Source of the DNA: Cristatella mucedo
Taxonomy: Eukaryota; Bryozoa; Phylactolaemata; Cristatellidae
DNA length: 64,000 nucleotides
Assembly: GCA_009760855.2 (NCBI GenBank)
Contig: WPIO01000006.1
Span: 11,980,001 to 12,044,000, forward strand
Reading direction: 5' to 3'
The notes under the pieces are model-generated. The model was not told where the DNA came from and did no database searches. It saw only the letters and a list, made by a program, of their open reading frames with translations. Made by a program: the position numbers and the translations under genes. Shown piece by piece: positions 37,801-45,433 of the stretch (position 1 is its first letter; every line of letters starts with the position of its first letter).

Positions 37801-40800
37801 AACTTACTCCCGACCTGCATCACGACATCTCCTGTCTTGTCCATATTTAAAAAGAAACTAAAAACGCAACTATTTATCACAGCATTTAGTGGGTTGTGTG
37901 ATTCGTCCTTTACGTGCTTATGCAGGCTGACACTGTGCATGCTGCCACTAACCAAACTTGCATGCTGACCCTGTGCATGTAACCTCTAACCATGTTATTC
38001 TTGTTGTTTATTGAGCACGCTGCCACTAACTATTCGATTGTGCTTCCTTTGCAGCACTTATAAAGTGCCAAGGAAAAAGATTGAGTTCTCTGAGGGCACT
38101 TTATCGAGTGTATCATTATTATTATTATTATTATTATTATAAAATTAAAGCCACAAATTACTGGTTCTTTTAGATAAAAAATTGTGAACCCCTATCTTAT
38201 CTTGATTTTAGACTGAAAACCAGCACATCAGGCTAAACGATGTATTTAAGCGATTATTACCCCTTGGTCAAACCAAGAGCTAGATTTCTTCTACTAAAAA
38301 CGTGTAGGTCTATCAGCAAGTGCTATTGGCCACTTACAGTTGGTACAGCTCACCAGCTAGGTTTGTCCATCGCTAACGTTGCAACTGCCACATTACACCA
38401 TTTCTAAACCTTCTCACCGAGCGGTTCATCAAACTCAAGACTCTGTCACTCACTCTTTGCTCCATCCATTCTCTTGCTCTGGCCGGTAATACATCAACTA
38501 CTTCCTATTCAGGCCTTTTGTCGCACTATGTGCTCTTCAGATCCTGGTCGGGTGGTTGTGCCTTTGACTAACATCAAATTCCTCGGCAACCGAGTGATCA
38601 GTTACTTTACTGAACCCGACTAACGACTGTTATGACATGATCTACTGATTCGACGATATTCAAAAATAAGCTAAAATCTCAATATGTCACTCACAGCAGT
38701 GTCGGTGTCACTATTAATTGTGCCTTGTGCACTTGTGTTCTGAAACTGTGCAAGTTGAAACTATCCAACTGACATGATTCCTTATCAGCCTGTGCATAGT
38801 GCCTATAAAGAGATTTAGCTGTCTTAGAATGCTATGCAAATTGTTCACTATTATTTATAATCATATGACTATACTAGGCAACAGATTTATAGTAACTTTT
38901 TGTCCTAAGGTAAAAAGTGTGTTTTCTTAATCCAAAATGCCTAAAATAAATAGAAAATAGCCACTGACCAAAACTTTTGCTTATTGTGCTTAGCAGTGGT
39001 ATTTTAAAATTCTCCACGGTGCTGCAAACCGATAGTTTAAAAGCAGCCAGTTCAAGCTCCTATCAAGAACTACCGCAAAAAATGTGATGCAAAATGCCCT
39101 TCAGAGTTCATATCCTTGAGGCTTATCTAGACACATTTACTGAGAACATGGGAGCTTACCTAGATAGGCAAGGAGAGCGCTTTCACGAGGATAACCTGGA
39201 CTTGGATCGTCATTACCAAGGACAGTATAATGAAACCATGATGGGACACTGTGTTTGGGGGCTTACTCGAGAACACGATTTGCAGCTAAGTTGCAAATTT
39301 ATGACATCTACTCATTTATGAATCCTTTTGAGTGATCACTTTCGAATGACTTCAAAGTAAACAAAAGTTAATTTGTATTCACTTGCTGTTTTGGGATGCA
39401 ACTTTTCAGTTTTCCTATCGAAATTGGTGAATTTCAAGTTGACAACTCTTGTAATCAAAAAAGCAGAGTTTGTGGGGGATCTCTGGCTACTTTCTTTACT
39501 ACCGAGGCACGAGCTGTTGGGAAATAGCACTTATTATTCATGGACAAATACTGTGTTACAGTGCTATTATTTATTACTCGTGTCAGAGGTTGATGCACGT
39601 TGGGTTCGCAGGTCGACGGCGATTGATCGGCGTGCCTTCGCACACAAACACAGTAGAAAATGCAGTTAATGCCTGTCGCGCTAGCATACATCGAGGGGGA
39701 AGGGGGATCGTGAGTAAATAAGCGGCCAAATTATGTCCACACTAAACGGGATAACTCAGACATTCACCTCTCCAGTCATCAGGGCTTGCATGGCATCCAT
39801 ACAGCAAGACGAAGCACAAAAGCGCGCTCACTTATCCGGTTTGCTTTTGGCTGCTCAAACCGAGGCACTGCCACCTGCATGCACAGCTGGGGTCAAAAGT
39901 CACGGTCTCCAGAACTCTCACTGTGAAGCACCACTCGTGCATGCCCGCATGCACACTATGCATGCACACTCCCTCTGCATGCACTCTCCACATGCACACT
40001 CCGTCAGCTTGGATTTCATGACACAATGTCATCAAAGGTGCCGTCCATTTGCAAATGGAAATCGAGTGATCCTGTATGACCCGTCTGCAAACATAGCAGC
40101 CAGCTCTTTTCGTCAGCTTGCCTATCCTAATCAAACAAAGCAGTCCTGTGCGGCTCTTGCTACCTCATAGCACTTGACACATTTAAACACACACTCCTAC
40201 AGGCCGTTTAACTTTACTGAGCCGCACAACCAACACCCGCAGTGGCAGCAAAAGATAGTTTCAAGTCAGGAAACTTGTCGCAGGAGATCTTGCGACGACA
40301 CTAACCACTGTAGGATAGCGCAGTAGTCGGCACTCGGCAAAAAAAAATGATTAAGCCGCCAGTATCAACTAGATCCGGCAAGACGATCAAGGCAAGATAA
40401 TCAAACCGGTTACTGCTTAAAGATGAAGCACTCTAGAAGACATTGTAACGACGATAACAGCACGGTGACACCAATCGCAAATGAGTTACTCACGAGCTGC
40501 TTTGCATCGTCACCATCTTTATCGTCCTCACTGTCGACAAACACTGTATCAGGCCGTGCTTGTTTAAGGCCTTCCTCGATGGTACTCGAAACACCCACAG
40601 GGTCCGGCTGTGGCAAAACGCAAGTATATCCATCGAGCGGGCCAACTACCTTTGATGGCACTTGCGGTGACAACTTGTCGCTGTCACAACTGGAAGTCAC
40701 CTCACTGCATACATCCTCTGAGTCACGCTTCGAATCGTGCGTCTTCTGTCCCCGGTTGGCCTTCGGTGCACTGCTGCCTAGTCCTGCTGTAGCATTCTTA

Positions 40801-43800
40801 CAGCGTGCTACCTTAGCAGGTCTGTCAGAACTCTCTGATGACCGACGCTTTGGAGTGCAGCCTTTGCTTGCTGTCATGGCAAAAGCGTCGAGGGTCTTCA
40901 GTGGCAAACGACCTCAGAAAAAAAGCAACCCTTAAAGCATACAAAGCATCAATTCACTACGCAAATGTTCATGGTTGCCGGGCAGAGCCTTAAGAATTGA
41001 CAGGGTAACAGCATCAGCTCCCAGCATCACGTTAGGAATCTCCAGTTACACCTTAACTTCATCAGAAGCCCAAGCACTGCAACGTCTCATAGTAGAACTA
41101 GACCGTTAAAGTGAACATCCTCTTTCCAATAGCCAAGTTGCCAAAGAATGGCCGCAGTTCAAATTTGATTTAGTCCTATTATACTAATAATAGATTTATG
41201 TATCCCCATAAATACTAAATATATTTCTAGGTACCTTACATATAATGACGGGGATACATGACAATTGGTTAATGATGTCATGCACAGTTTCAGTATGCGC
41301 AAACACACAAGGTCGTGTTATTTGAGTCATACAGTAGGCGATCCTGTATTGCCTGCTTCAAGCGATGGTGACAGTCGCTAAGGCTCTCCTATGCCATATA
41401 AAGAGGGCCTGAGGTAAGGATTTTTAGGTTGGGGCAAGGTACACTGCTCTTCCCCTGGGCCTGCAGAGATTCACCACAGGATATAAGAACTTCCCTCTGT
41501 CCATTGGGGTGGGGGCAATTGGCCGGCCCCTGTATACAAATGAGGCAGTTGAATCAGCTTTTATGTAAGTACAACGGACATGATGTAGCACATGCGGTGA
41601 AGTGCACGTGGGTTTCTAGGTTCTTTGTCCTTTAGTCGGGGTATTTGATGACGTGAGCCGGGATTGAGTTCCTGGCTTTAGAAGCATGTGAGCTGACAGC
41701 AGTCTCCAATGGATTTGAATTTAGAGACAGCTTAACGACTTAAGTCATAAAGCGAGGATGGTATGATGCAAAGCCATATCCGGAATATTTTTTCGGATAG
41801 GTGAGCCAGAGCAAGAGCATAAAAATACCTAAAAGTGAGTGGCAGAACCTTGAAGTCTTGTGCAGCTTTATGAGGTGCCGATGCATATTGGATCAAGTGG
41901 TTAGTACAGAAGCTGCTACTTTTCCAAAAGTTGAGCTTTGCGGCAAAATGTCCACTAACTGAAATCGTCCTACTGCGAGTGCAAGAGGACCTGCTAGTAG
42001 CAAGTTAAAGAAATCTATATGGGATGTCATAAACGCATGGAGAAACTGAAACGGATATCAACATGGATAATCTCTCATTGGCCAATGTCTCTTAGCAGAC
42101 TTGCATTCTTGAGGAGTTTGCAAGTTCAGCCAAAGATGTCTATATGCACCACATTGTCTACAAGATGTCTATGTCTAAGTTTACAAGCATTACCCAAGAC
42201 AGCAACCGCAAGTGTACAGGTGGCGCTCATACAGACATCAGGTCGGCCCGTGAAAGCTAGCGTTGCTCCTATTCTGTTCACATTATGGTGAACTTTCGAT
42301 TCATTCTCAAGCTAGATGCAATCACCATAAGTTTAGATGAGATCTTCTTTCACTTACTACAGCGGTTCTCAATCTGTGGGTCGCAACCCCTTTGGGGTTC
42401 GAACGACCCTTTCACAGGGTATTGACTAAGACCACCGGAAAACATGCATTTTCACATTTTGCACCCAATAATTTTATGGTGGCAGTCGCCACAACATGAG
42501 GAACTCATTAAAGGGTCGCGCCATTAGGAAGGCTGACAACCACTGGCTTATTACATGATCGGTATACGGCAGAGTCGGAAACAAAATAGTTTACATGCTG
42601 AATCATATGAGCAATCCTTAGATGGCCACAGCAACGTCTTCAAAACCTTTAACAATGTCTTCTAAATCTTTAAACCCTCTCGAACTTGTCATACTGCCGA
42701 CGTCGTGGGCTCGAGCCCTGAGGCATATGTGAAGTGCTTGAATAGAGTTTAAGTTATATAACTATACACATGAATTATCTTCTTTTACTAAAAAAAAAAC
42801 AGAATTGAGAAACAGCTTCGAAATTAAAGAGCTTAGATCGCTTGCATTCGGAGAAAAATAAACCAGTAAATATTTGTTGCTACTATTGGAGAGACATTGT
42901 GCCAGGGGAGATCTGGAAAACTCTGTCTGGAGCACAATGCATGATCCTATATCACTGTCTCAGTGAGTCTCTCTTGGGCCGCGGACCTACGGAGTCGAAA
43001 TGAAAACCTGACTGTTGCTGCAGCCACATTTCTACATCTCGTAGGCCAGTTAAATATTTATTAGCCCAGCACTGAACTGCACGGCCAATGAACTGAATGC
43101 AAAGTCTTTTACTTCTGGCATCCGAAAAACCAAAGAAATATTTGAAATTCTACACTGAGACCGAAACGGCCACCTCGCAAGCAGTTACAACGTTGCGCCG
43201 TGACAACAACCTGACCGGCCAAAAAATTGAGCTGTTCCTTTCAGGCACCCTTCATACACACCAGACACAGCTGGTCAATCACGACTAGCAGGGCGTGCAG
43301 GCTGACTCGCGTGCAGCACACGCATGCAGACATAACCTACTGTTCGGCCTCTGGTCAGAACGGTAAAGCATGTGGAGAAAAATAAATGCTAATAAGCATT
43401 CGAAGCCAGTACAATAGACTACAATGGAAGCGACTAGAAATGAGCTAGTGCTTTAGGACCCTATACGATCATCTCTGTAGTCTTCACTGGCAGACCAACG
43501 AGATTTGTAACGTTTCTCTGGAAAATTTTGATAGCTTCGTTAAAAAGACTGCTTCCACAGCTAGCCAACACGTCCGATCCCTATCTAAGATAAGGAGCTG
43601 CATTCCACGACAGCTTGAAAGAAATTTAACTTGCTCATTGGCTCTCTCAGCTAGATTTTTTAATTCCCTTTTGGCTAGGCTATCGAAAAAAGCTACTAGG
43701 CCACTGCAGCTGGCTACGAATTTGGCTGCAAGGCTAGTTTGCAAATCCCAGAAGTTTGACCATGTGTCTCCTTGGATAAAAGTGCTACGATGGCTGCAGG

Positions 43801-44789
43801 TTGATCAACGGATACAAAGCAAAGTTCGTATGCTGACCCACAAGGCCCGCCATGGCTTGGCTCCACCGTACCTAGCTGAACTACTGCACCAGTTTCAGCC
43901 TCCTCGTGCCCTCGGGTCTTGCATGGACGATTCATTAACTGTTCCATGCCTCTGCTTAAAGACTATTGGCGACAGAAGCTTTTGCTCTGCGGATCCTTAA
44001 CTGGAACTCACTTCCATGATTTTTATGCACCGGCAACTACTCTTCTGCTGCCGATTATGGCACAACCTTTCCAGCCGTCCTGCACTGCTACTTCCATGTT
44101 ATTACTACCTCAACTGCTCTTCTGACTGTGCTATGCTTCCCACCTTCTCTTTGTTTAGTGAGATGAAGTCCGCTGGCTACCGAATGCGTACCGAAGGCTG
44201 CTTTGGCTGTGAGTGCACTATACAAAACTTCCCTGCATAACACCCAGTCTTTGTGGCTTTGTGGAGTTACAGACGGAGATACATTACATTACGTTACGTT
44301 ACTTTACTGGTTTTAAGCCAAATGCGACGAACCGTCCTTTGACTGAAACTGACGCAGCCCCTACTAGCCCAAGATGGCCCAGTCTTAGCACATTTCCGTG
44401 ACATGAGTCAATGGGGTTAAGCGCCCCTTCGACAAATCTATAACAGACCCGCGATCCAAAAGGCCAGCCATAAAATGACAAGCAGTAGAAAGCAGCTAGC
44501 GTTTGAATGCGAAGGCTGGCAGCGCAGCGTGCCCAAGCAGTTAATTTTCGGCAAATAGTGGCTAAGCTTCGAGAACTGGGGGCCAAAGACAGCTCATCGG
44601 CGAAGACGAACTACACAAACAAAGCGTGCGCGTGAGACCATGCTCATGATGATACCAAATCATGCAAGAAATAGCAAGGGCACAGGCATACATACCAGCG
44701 CCGGCCTTATTCTGGCTCCTGTCGGTCGCGACAGCGTTAGGAGCAGACGGGTTGGCCGATTTAACAGGCTCGTCCACACCCCCGTCCAT
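17036..44789 (-). CDS. CHAF1A: Chromatin assembly factor 1 subunit A (p150), complete 14-exon gene
   Basis: Exons in transcript order: 44789-44696, 40912-40494, 33921-33757, 31280-31215, 31087-30939, 28272-28209, 25413-25120, 24575-24318, 23452-23132, 23036-22817, 21587-21455, 21312-20849, 20354-20076, 18024-17036. All junctions are GT-AG with matching phases and sum to 3,915 nt (1,304 residues). Order of parts: N-terminal [10 protein letters not shown], like human ARLPFKRLN; Lys/Glu/Arg coiled coil (about 227-319); PCNA-binding [10 protein letters not shown] (341-350); [17 protein letters not shown] (443-459); acidic [53 protein letters not shown]; and a 329-residue low-complexity tail. The family deposits H3-H4 on newly replicated DNA, recruited by PCNA. 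Vertebrate p150 is roughly 950 residues, so the tail explains the extra length. An extra small exon in introns 2 or 6 cannot be excluded. Confidence 0.93.
18074..18135 (+). repeat. TG microsatellite, about 31 units
   Basis: Pure TG run followed by GCGCGC. It lies 50 bp inside CHAF1A intron 13, close to the exon 14 acceptor; in the transcript it is a CA repeat. Confidence 0.95.
18680..18845 (+). mobile_element. tRNA-derived SINE type 2
   Basis: Plus strand: gcctttgcctagtggtagataagg (A box) and gcgggtcgtgggttccagtt (B box), ending cataaacgaggctgatg. In CHAF1A intron 13. Confidence 0.6.
19610..19990 (+). mobile_element. Decayed LINE A-like 3' fragment
   Basis: Has cctcaaatccctcggagacc, cccggaactcactactgac and the same order of blocks as LINE A, but diverged and without an ATT tail. 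It lies in CHAF1A intron 13. Confidence 0.5.
20076..20354 (-). CDS. CHAF1A: CHAF1A exon 13
   Basis: The acceptor TGTCACTGTAG gives phase 1; other upstream AG sites either hit a stop or shift frame. It encodes PKESKAKG, a low-complexity stretch and [14 protein letters not shown], in the place where human p150 has SMCITQFMKKR. The donor is ACAG|GTAACA. Confidence 0.75.
20562..20694 (+). mobile_element. Short LINE B 3' end with 18-bp target duplication
   Basis: A 97-bp insert (20580-20676) begins in agccgcttaggctgtgag and ends gagatacattacatt, the family B tail. It is flanked by perfect 18-bp copies of AACAGGTACAGAGCCAAG at 20562-20579 and 20677-20694. It is a severely 5'-truncated insertion in CHAF1A intron 12. 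Confidence 0.85.
20849..21312 (-). CDS. CHAF1A: CHAF1A exon 12 (conserved C-terminal region)
   Basis: The acceptor TTTCTCCGCCTAG gives phase 2. An Ala/Ser/Pro-rich stretch leads to [17 protein letters not shown] and [15 protein letters not shown], aligning with human FRMCWYVHPQVLQSF, then TTWKYVT. The donor is CAC|GTGAGT (phase 1). Confidence 0.92.
21455..21587 (-). CDS. CHAF1A: CHAF1A exon 11
   Basis: The acceptor GGTTTGTAG is followed by [22 protein letters not shown], matching the human LLPLLHGNVNGSKVIIREF segment. An Ala run follows, with donor GC|GTAAGT (phase 2). Confidence 0.92.
22817..23036 (-). CDS. CHAF1A: CHAF1A exon 10
   Basis: After GTTTCAG the frame reads [19 protein letters not shown], then a low-complexity Asp/Gly/Ser linker. 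The donor AAG|GTGCGA leaves in phase 1, exactly as exon 11 needs. Only 95 bp separate it from exon 9. GC-rich sequence leaves other frames open here, but they have no matching phase. Confidence 0.8.
23132..23452 (-). CDS. CHAF1A: CHAF1A exon 9 (acidic region, part 2)
   Basis: 107 codons in phase 0 after TTTCCTCACAG. It starts [17 protein letters not shown], then [14 protein letters not shown] (human FFVPHGYLSEDEG), a basic helix [18 protein letters not shown] and [10 protein letters not shown]. The donor is CAG|GTAGGA. Confidence 0.95.
24084..24192 (+). repeat. GA microsatellite
   Basis: Nearly pure GA for about 85 bp, then GACA units. In CHAF1A intron 8; in the transcript it is a long CU tract that could bind polypyrimidine-tract proteins. 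Confidence 0.95.
24318..24575 (-). CDS. CHAF1A: CHAF1A exon 8 (acidic ED region, part 1)
   Basis: 86 codons in phase 0, with acceptor GCGGACCAG and donor GAC|GTGAGT. This is the best conserved block: [39 protein letters not shown]. The acidic stretch is the histone H3-H4 binding region in studied CAF-1. Confidence 0.96.
24910..24985. repeat. Perfect 36-bp inverted repeat, 4-nt loop
   Basis: Arms 24910-24945 and 24950-24985 are exact reverse complements; the loop is GCGA. It is GC-rich, with the arms starting cgagctcaggcgctgccggg. It lies in CHAF1A intron 7 (24576-25119) and would form a very stable hairpin in the pre-mRNA. Confidence 0.95.
24987..25021. repeat. Perfect 14-bp inverted repeat, 7-nt loop
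   Basis: Arms 24987-25000 (CCGCCGCCTGCTTC) and 25008-25021 with loop GCAGCTC. One base from the larger hairpin, so two hairpins stand side by side. Confidence 0.93.
25120..25413 (-). CDS. CHAF1A: CHAF1A exon 7 (PCNA-binding motif)
   Basis: The acceptor CGCCCTCTCAG at 25414 gives phase 0; a second AG nearer the conserved part would break the frame. The exon encodes [13 protein letters not shown], then [10 protein letters not shown], which aligns with human KAEITRFFQKP (the internal PIP motif). A Pro/Ala-rich spacer follows, then [17 protein letters not shown]. The human counterpart of that last segment begins FAPFEIKEHMVLAP. Confidence 0.92.
25735..26345 (-). mobile_element. LINE family B copy split by a SINE
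   Basis: Family B 3' sequence (25735-25890) and upstream coding part (26050-26345, decayed frame with [17 protein letters not shown] and [20 protein letters not shown]) are separated by a SINE at about 25893-26050. It lies in CHAF1A intron 6. Confidence 0.7.
25893..26050 (-). mobile_element. tRNA-derived SINE type 1
   Basis: On the minus strand it has an internal B-box-like GGGCTCGAGCCC within cgtgggctcgagccctcgg and an A-box-like head near the 26050 side. The tail has lost much of its similarity to LINE A. Flanks agaattgtg and agaattcca hint at a target duplication. Confidence 0.55.
26549..26573 (+). repeat. A25 homopolymer
   Basis: Uninterrupted run of 25 A after aactcgatgctggacttaaat. 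It may be the poly(A) end of a retroposed copy, but I do not recognise the sequence before it. Confidence 0.8.
27295..27445 (-). mobile_element. tRNA-derived SINE type 2
   Basis: Minus strand: gatggcacgctaggtaagacg then cgtgggttcgaatcctgcgg, a perfect B box, and gcgatcctttattgccactg. In CHAF1A intron 6. Confidence 0.7.
28209..28272 (-). CDS. CHAF1A: CHAF1A exon 6 (end of coiled coil)
   Basis: A 64-nt exon between GTATTCAG and AAG|GTGAGC. One base completes a Glu codon from exon 5, then [20 protein letters not shown]. Charge pattern and phase identify it. Confidence 0.85.
28960..29550 (+). mobile_element. LINE family A 3' end
   Basis: Contains gtttacccatacctcgtacaaat, cccaaagcctggaactcac, gctgacactgagcttgctgcc and gattgagttctctgagggtg, then an ATT repeat at 29519-29548. 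In CHAF1A intron 5, opposite to the gene. Confidence 0.75.
30939..31087 (-). CDS. CHAF1A: CHAF1A exon 5 (KER coiled coil)
   Basis: The exon follows GACCACCAG and ends GA|GTACGT (phase 2). It is almost wholly charged, with [15 protein letters not shown] and repeated [14 protein letters not shown] units. It is separated from exon 4 by only 127 bp. Confidence 0.9.
31215..31280 (-). CDS. CHAF1A: CHAF1A exon 4 (KER coiled coil)
   Basis: A 22-codon exon after CACTTCAG with donor AGG|GTAGGC. It reads [17 protein letters not shown] and opens the Lys/Glu/Arg region, which in CAF-1 is the DNA-binding single helix. Confidence 0.85.
31770..31845 (+). mobile_element. SINE type 1 tail
   Basis: The block cgcctggatagagactaagttc then tcttggggtgctatataaat parallels both the SINE type 1 tail and the LINE A terminus. 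The tRNA-like head is not recognisable here. Confidence 0.45.
32154..32607 (-). mobile_element. LINE family A 3' end
   Basis: Plus-strand start TAATAATAATAATAATAATAATG, then gataaagcgccctcagagaac, ggttaggggtgacatgcacag and ggtctccaaaggatttgagg. This is a clear reverse-complement copy of the LINE A 3' UTR and C-terminal coding end. In CHAF1A intron 3, same strand as the gene. Confidence 0.8.
33757..33921 (-). CDS. CHAF1A: CHAF1A exon 3
   Basis: The acceptor TTGCCGTGCAG gives phase 0, matching exon 2. There are 55 codons of Ser-rich sequence, then [19 protein letters not shown] leading into the coiled coil; the donor is CAG|GTATAT. Two other AG sites lie just upstream but break the phase. Confidence 0.75.
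34555..34670 (+). mobile_element. LINE A coding fragment
   Basis: Short block tgatttgatccttcccagcc followed by ctcaagctctcttgctgcc matches the reverse transcriptase region at 37080-37150. It mimics a CHAF1A exon on the minus strand (see rejected items). Confidence 0.6.
34697..34850 (+). repeat. TA/TG compound microsatellite, about 150 bp
   Basis: About 35 TA units, then TG and TATG units, then TA again. Adjoins SINE type 1 at 34853. Long spurious Tyr-Ile frames arise from it. Confidence 0.95.
34853..34990 (-). mobile_element. tRNA-derived SINE type 1 next to a TA repeat
   Basis: Minus strand: gtcgtggactcgatccttgtgg (B-box-like) then tcgagattaagttcttctaaatag and a TA-rich end that runs into the large TA microsatellite. 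The microsatellite may have grown from the SINE tail. Confidence 0.55.
35060..38143 (+). mobile_element. LINE family A, longest copy (endonuclease plus reverse transcriptase)
   Basis: About 3.1 kb. A broken frame near 35.3-35.65 kb encodes [18 protein letters not shown] and [12 protein letters not shown], the APE-type endonuclease. Frame 36966-37439 encodes [34 protein letters not shown] (catalytic ADD kept; Tyr changed to Cys) and [13 protein letters not shown]. The 3' UTR and ATT tail end near 38143. Many frameshifts and stops make it inactive. It is in CHAF1A intron 2, antisense to the gene. L2/CR1-group assignment is from domain order and motifs. Confidence 0.85.
38335..38870 (+). mobile_element. 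Decayed LINE A-like 3' fragment
   Basis: Shares order of blocks (caccatttctaaaccttctcaccg, cctcggcaaccgagtg, aagagatttagctgtcttag) with LINE A but is much more diverged. It may be an older related subfamily. It follows the main copy directly. Confidence 0.5.
39940..40006 (+). repeat. Imperfect CATGCACAC repeats
   Basis: Five or six variants of catgcacact with spacers, rich in ATGCAT palindromes. In CHAF1A intron 2. Confidence 0.6.
40494..40912 (-). CDS. CHAF1A: CHAF1A exon 2 (N-terminal region)
   Basis: The acceptor is TTTTTCTGAG and the donor CTC|GTGAGT. The exon encodes residues 32-171, beginning [10 protein letters not shown]. It is rich in Ser, Lys and Asp, with basic clusters (TPKRRSS, RPAKVAR) that could serve as nuclear localisation signals. 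[14 protein letters not shown] at about 154 is a hydrophobic-then-acidic stretch like a SUMO-interaction motif. Confidence 0.85.
41180..42345 (-). mobile_element. Decayed LINE A-like copy
   Basis: Reverse-complement traces: ttaatgatgtcatgcacagtttcag, gccgggattgagttcctggc, gtctccaatggatttgaa, then aagtgagtggcagaaccttgaag. The SPIN-like element lies just beyond its upper edge. Confidence 0.55.
42360..42545 (+). mobile_element. SPIN-like non-autonomous hAT transposon, 186 bp
   Basis: The element starts CAGCGGTTCTCAATCTGTGG and ends GGAAGGCTGACAACCACTG, so the termini are imperfect inverted repeats. Internal blocks CCCCTTTGGGG, ACGACCCTTTCACAGGG, TAAGACCACCGGAAAACA, AATAATTTTATGG, CACAACATGAGGAAC and TTAAAGGGTCGC occur in the same order as I recall for SPIN miniature elements described in mammals and other tetrapods. 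The 8-bp flanks acttacta and gcttatta match at 6 of 8 bases, as expected for an aged hAT target duplication. It lies in CHAF1A intron 1. Family assignment is from memory and is not a database match. Confidence 0.8.
42650..42790 (+). mobile_element. tRNA-derived SINE type 1
   Basis: Plus strand: cgtcgtgggctcgagccctg (B-box-like), then gtgcttgaatagagtttaag and a tail ending catgaattatc. The tail resembles the LINE A 3' terminus. Confidence 0.55.
43465..44312 (+). mobile_element. LINE family B 3' half
   Basis: Frame 43638-44000 reads [43 protein letters not shown] and [21 protein letters not shown], the region that follows reverse transcriptase in L2/CR1 elements. It ends with tacagacggagatacattac and ACATT/ACGTT repeats. 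In CHAF1A intron 1, the last repeat before the promoter region. Best reference for family B in the window. Confidence 0.8.
44696..44789 (-). CDS. CHAF1A: CHAF1A exon 1 (start codon)
   Basis: ATG at 44789 opens [15 protein letters not shown] and the donor is CTG|GTATGT (phase 1), which completes a Gly codon with exon 2. The frame stays open upstream of this ATG, so a longer N-terminus is possible. This ATG is preferred because it is the nearest AUG within a short leader facing the shared promoter. Confidence 0.7.
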
Positions 44790-45388
44790 AGCCTCGCCTT
44801 CAAAATGGTACAAGCGCGACGCTGTGCTAACAGCGACATATGGCAACGAGCAAAGTCACAGTTCCTACGAGGCTCTACGAAAGAGCGCGACCTCAAACGA
44901 TGAATTAGCTCAGCCTGGGTGAAACCATAGCACAATCGACTAACGATGACCGGCGATTCCGCCGGACATAAACATTCCAGTTGCACAGTCAGCATAATCC
45001 TGCAAATTTAAGGATATATTGTGAAGCGCTACCCGAGTCTTGTGGCGACCTTGCTCAGGAAACGGTTGTTGACGCGCCTAACGTGCCATAAACGCCTAGG
45101 CAAGAGCAAGACTGGGTCCGGAAGGTTGACAGTTCCCGCCACACTCTGACTGCGTCTGCGCGAAAACGTACTCCCTCTCTTTGACAATTCCAAATAAAGA
45201 GAGCATAGTTTTATTTTATAAAATAATCTTAGCTATGAGTTGGATTATAAATGTTGCGTGCTTCTTTCTTAGCAACGTTGAAGCGGTGCTGCTTGAACTT
45301 CCGGTAATTACACGGGGGTGTGTGTTCACCGGCTATATCGCTCCTTCTGGTTGCTGTACCCTTTCATTCGAACTACACTTACGCTAAA
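44790..45388. promoter_or_regulatory. Divergent promoter between CHAF1A and endophilin A
   Basis: The two start codons face away from each other across 599 bp. I see no SINE or LINE in the gap, unlike most of the window. It contains TTCCCGCC (45133-45140) and GCGCGAAAA (45158-45166, TTTTCGCGC on the other strand), both E2F-like, and ACTTCCGG (45297-45304), ETS-like. No well-placed TATA box was identified. Each gene also needs a 5' UTR here, and the transcription starts cannot be fixed. Confidence 0.6.
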
Positions 45389-45433
45389 ATGTCTCTTGCC
45401 GGCCTTAAGAAGCAGATTAATAAAGCCAACCAG
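45389..45433 (+). CDS. EndoA: Endophilin A exon 1 (start, helix 0)
   Basis: The ATG in context AAAATGTC opens 15 codons encoding the membrane-inserting amphipathic helix. The donor is CAG|GTAAGT, a perfect consensus. Confidence 0.93.

Noticed and set aside
39736-39830. Minus-strand mini-frame [11 protein letters not shown] with a GTGAAT donor
   Set aside because: No acceptor with a pyrimidine tract precedes it, and exons 2 and 3 of CHAF1A already join in phase without it.
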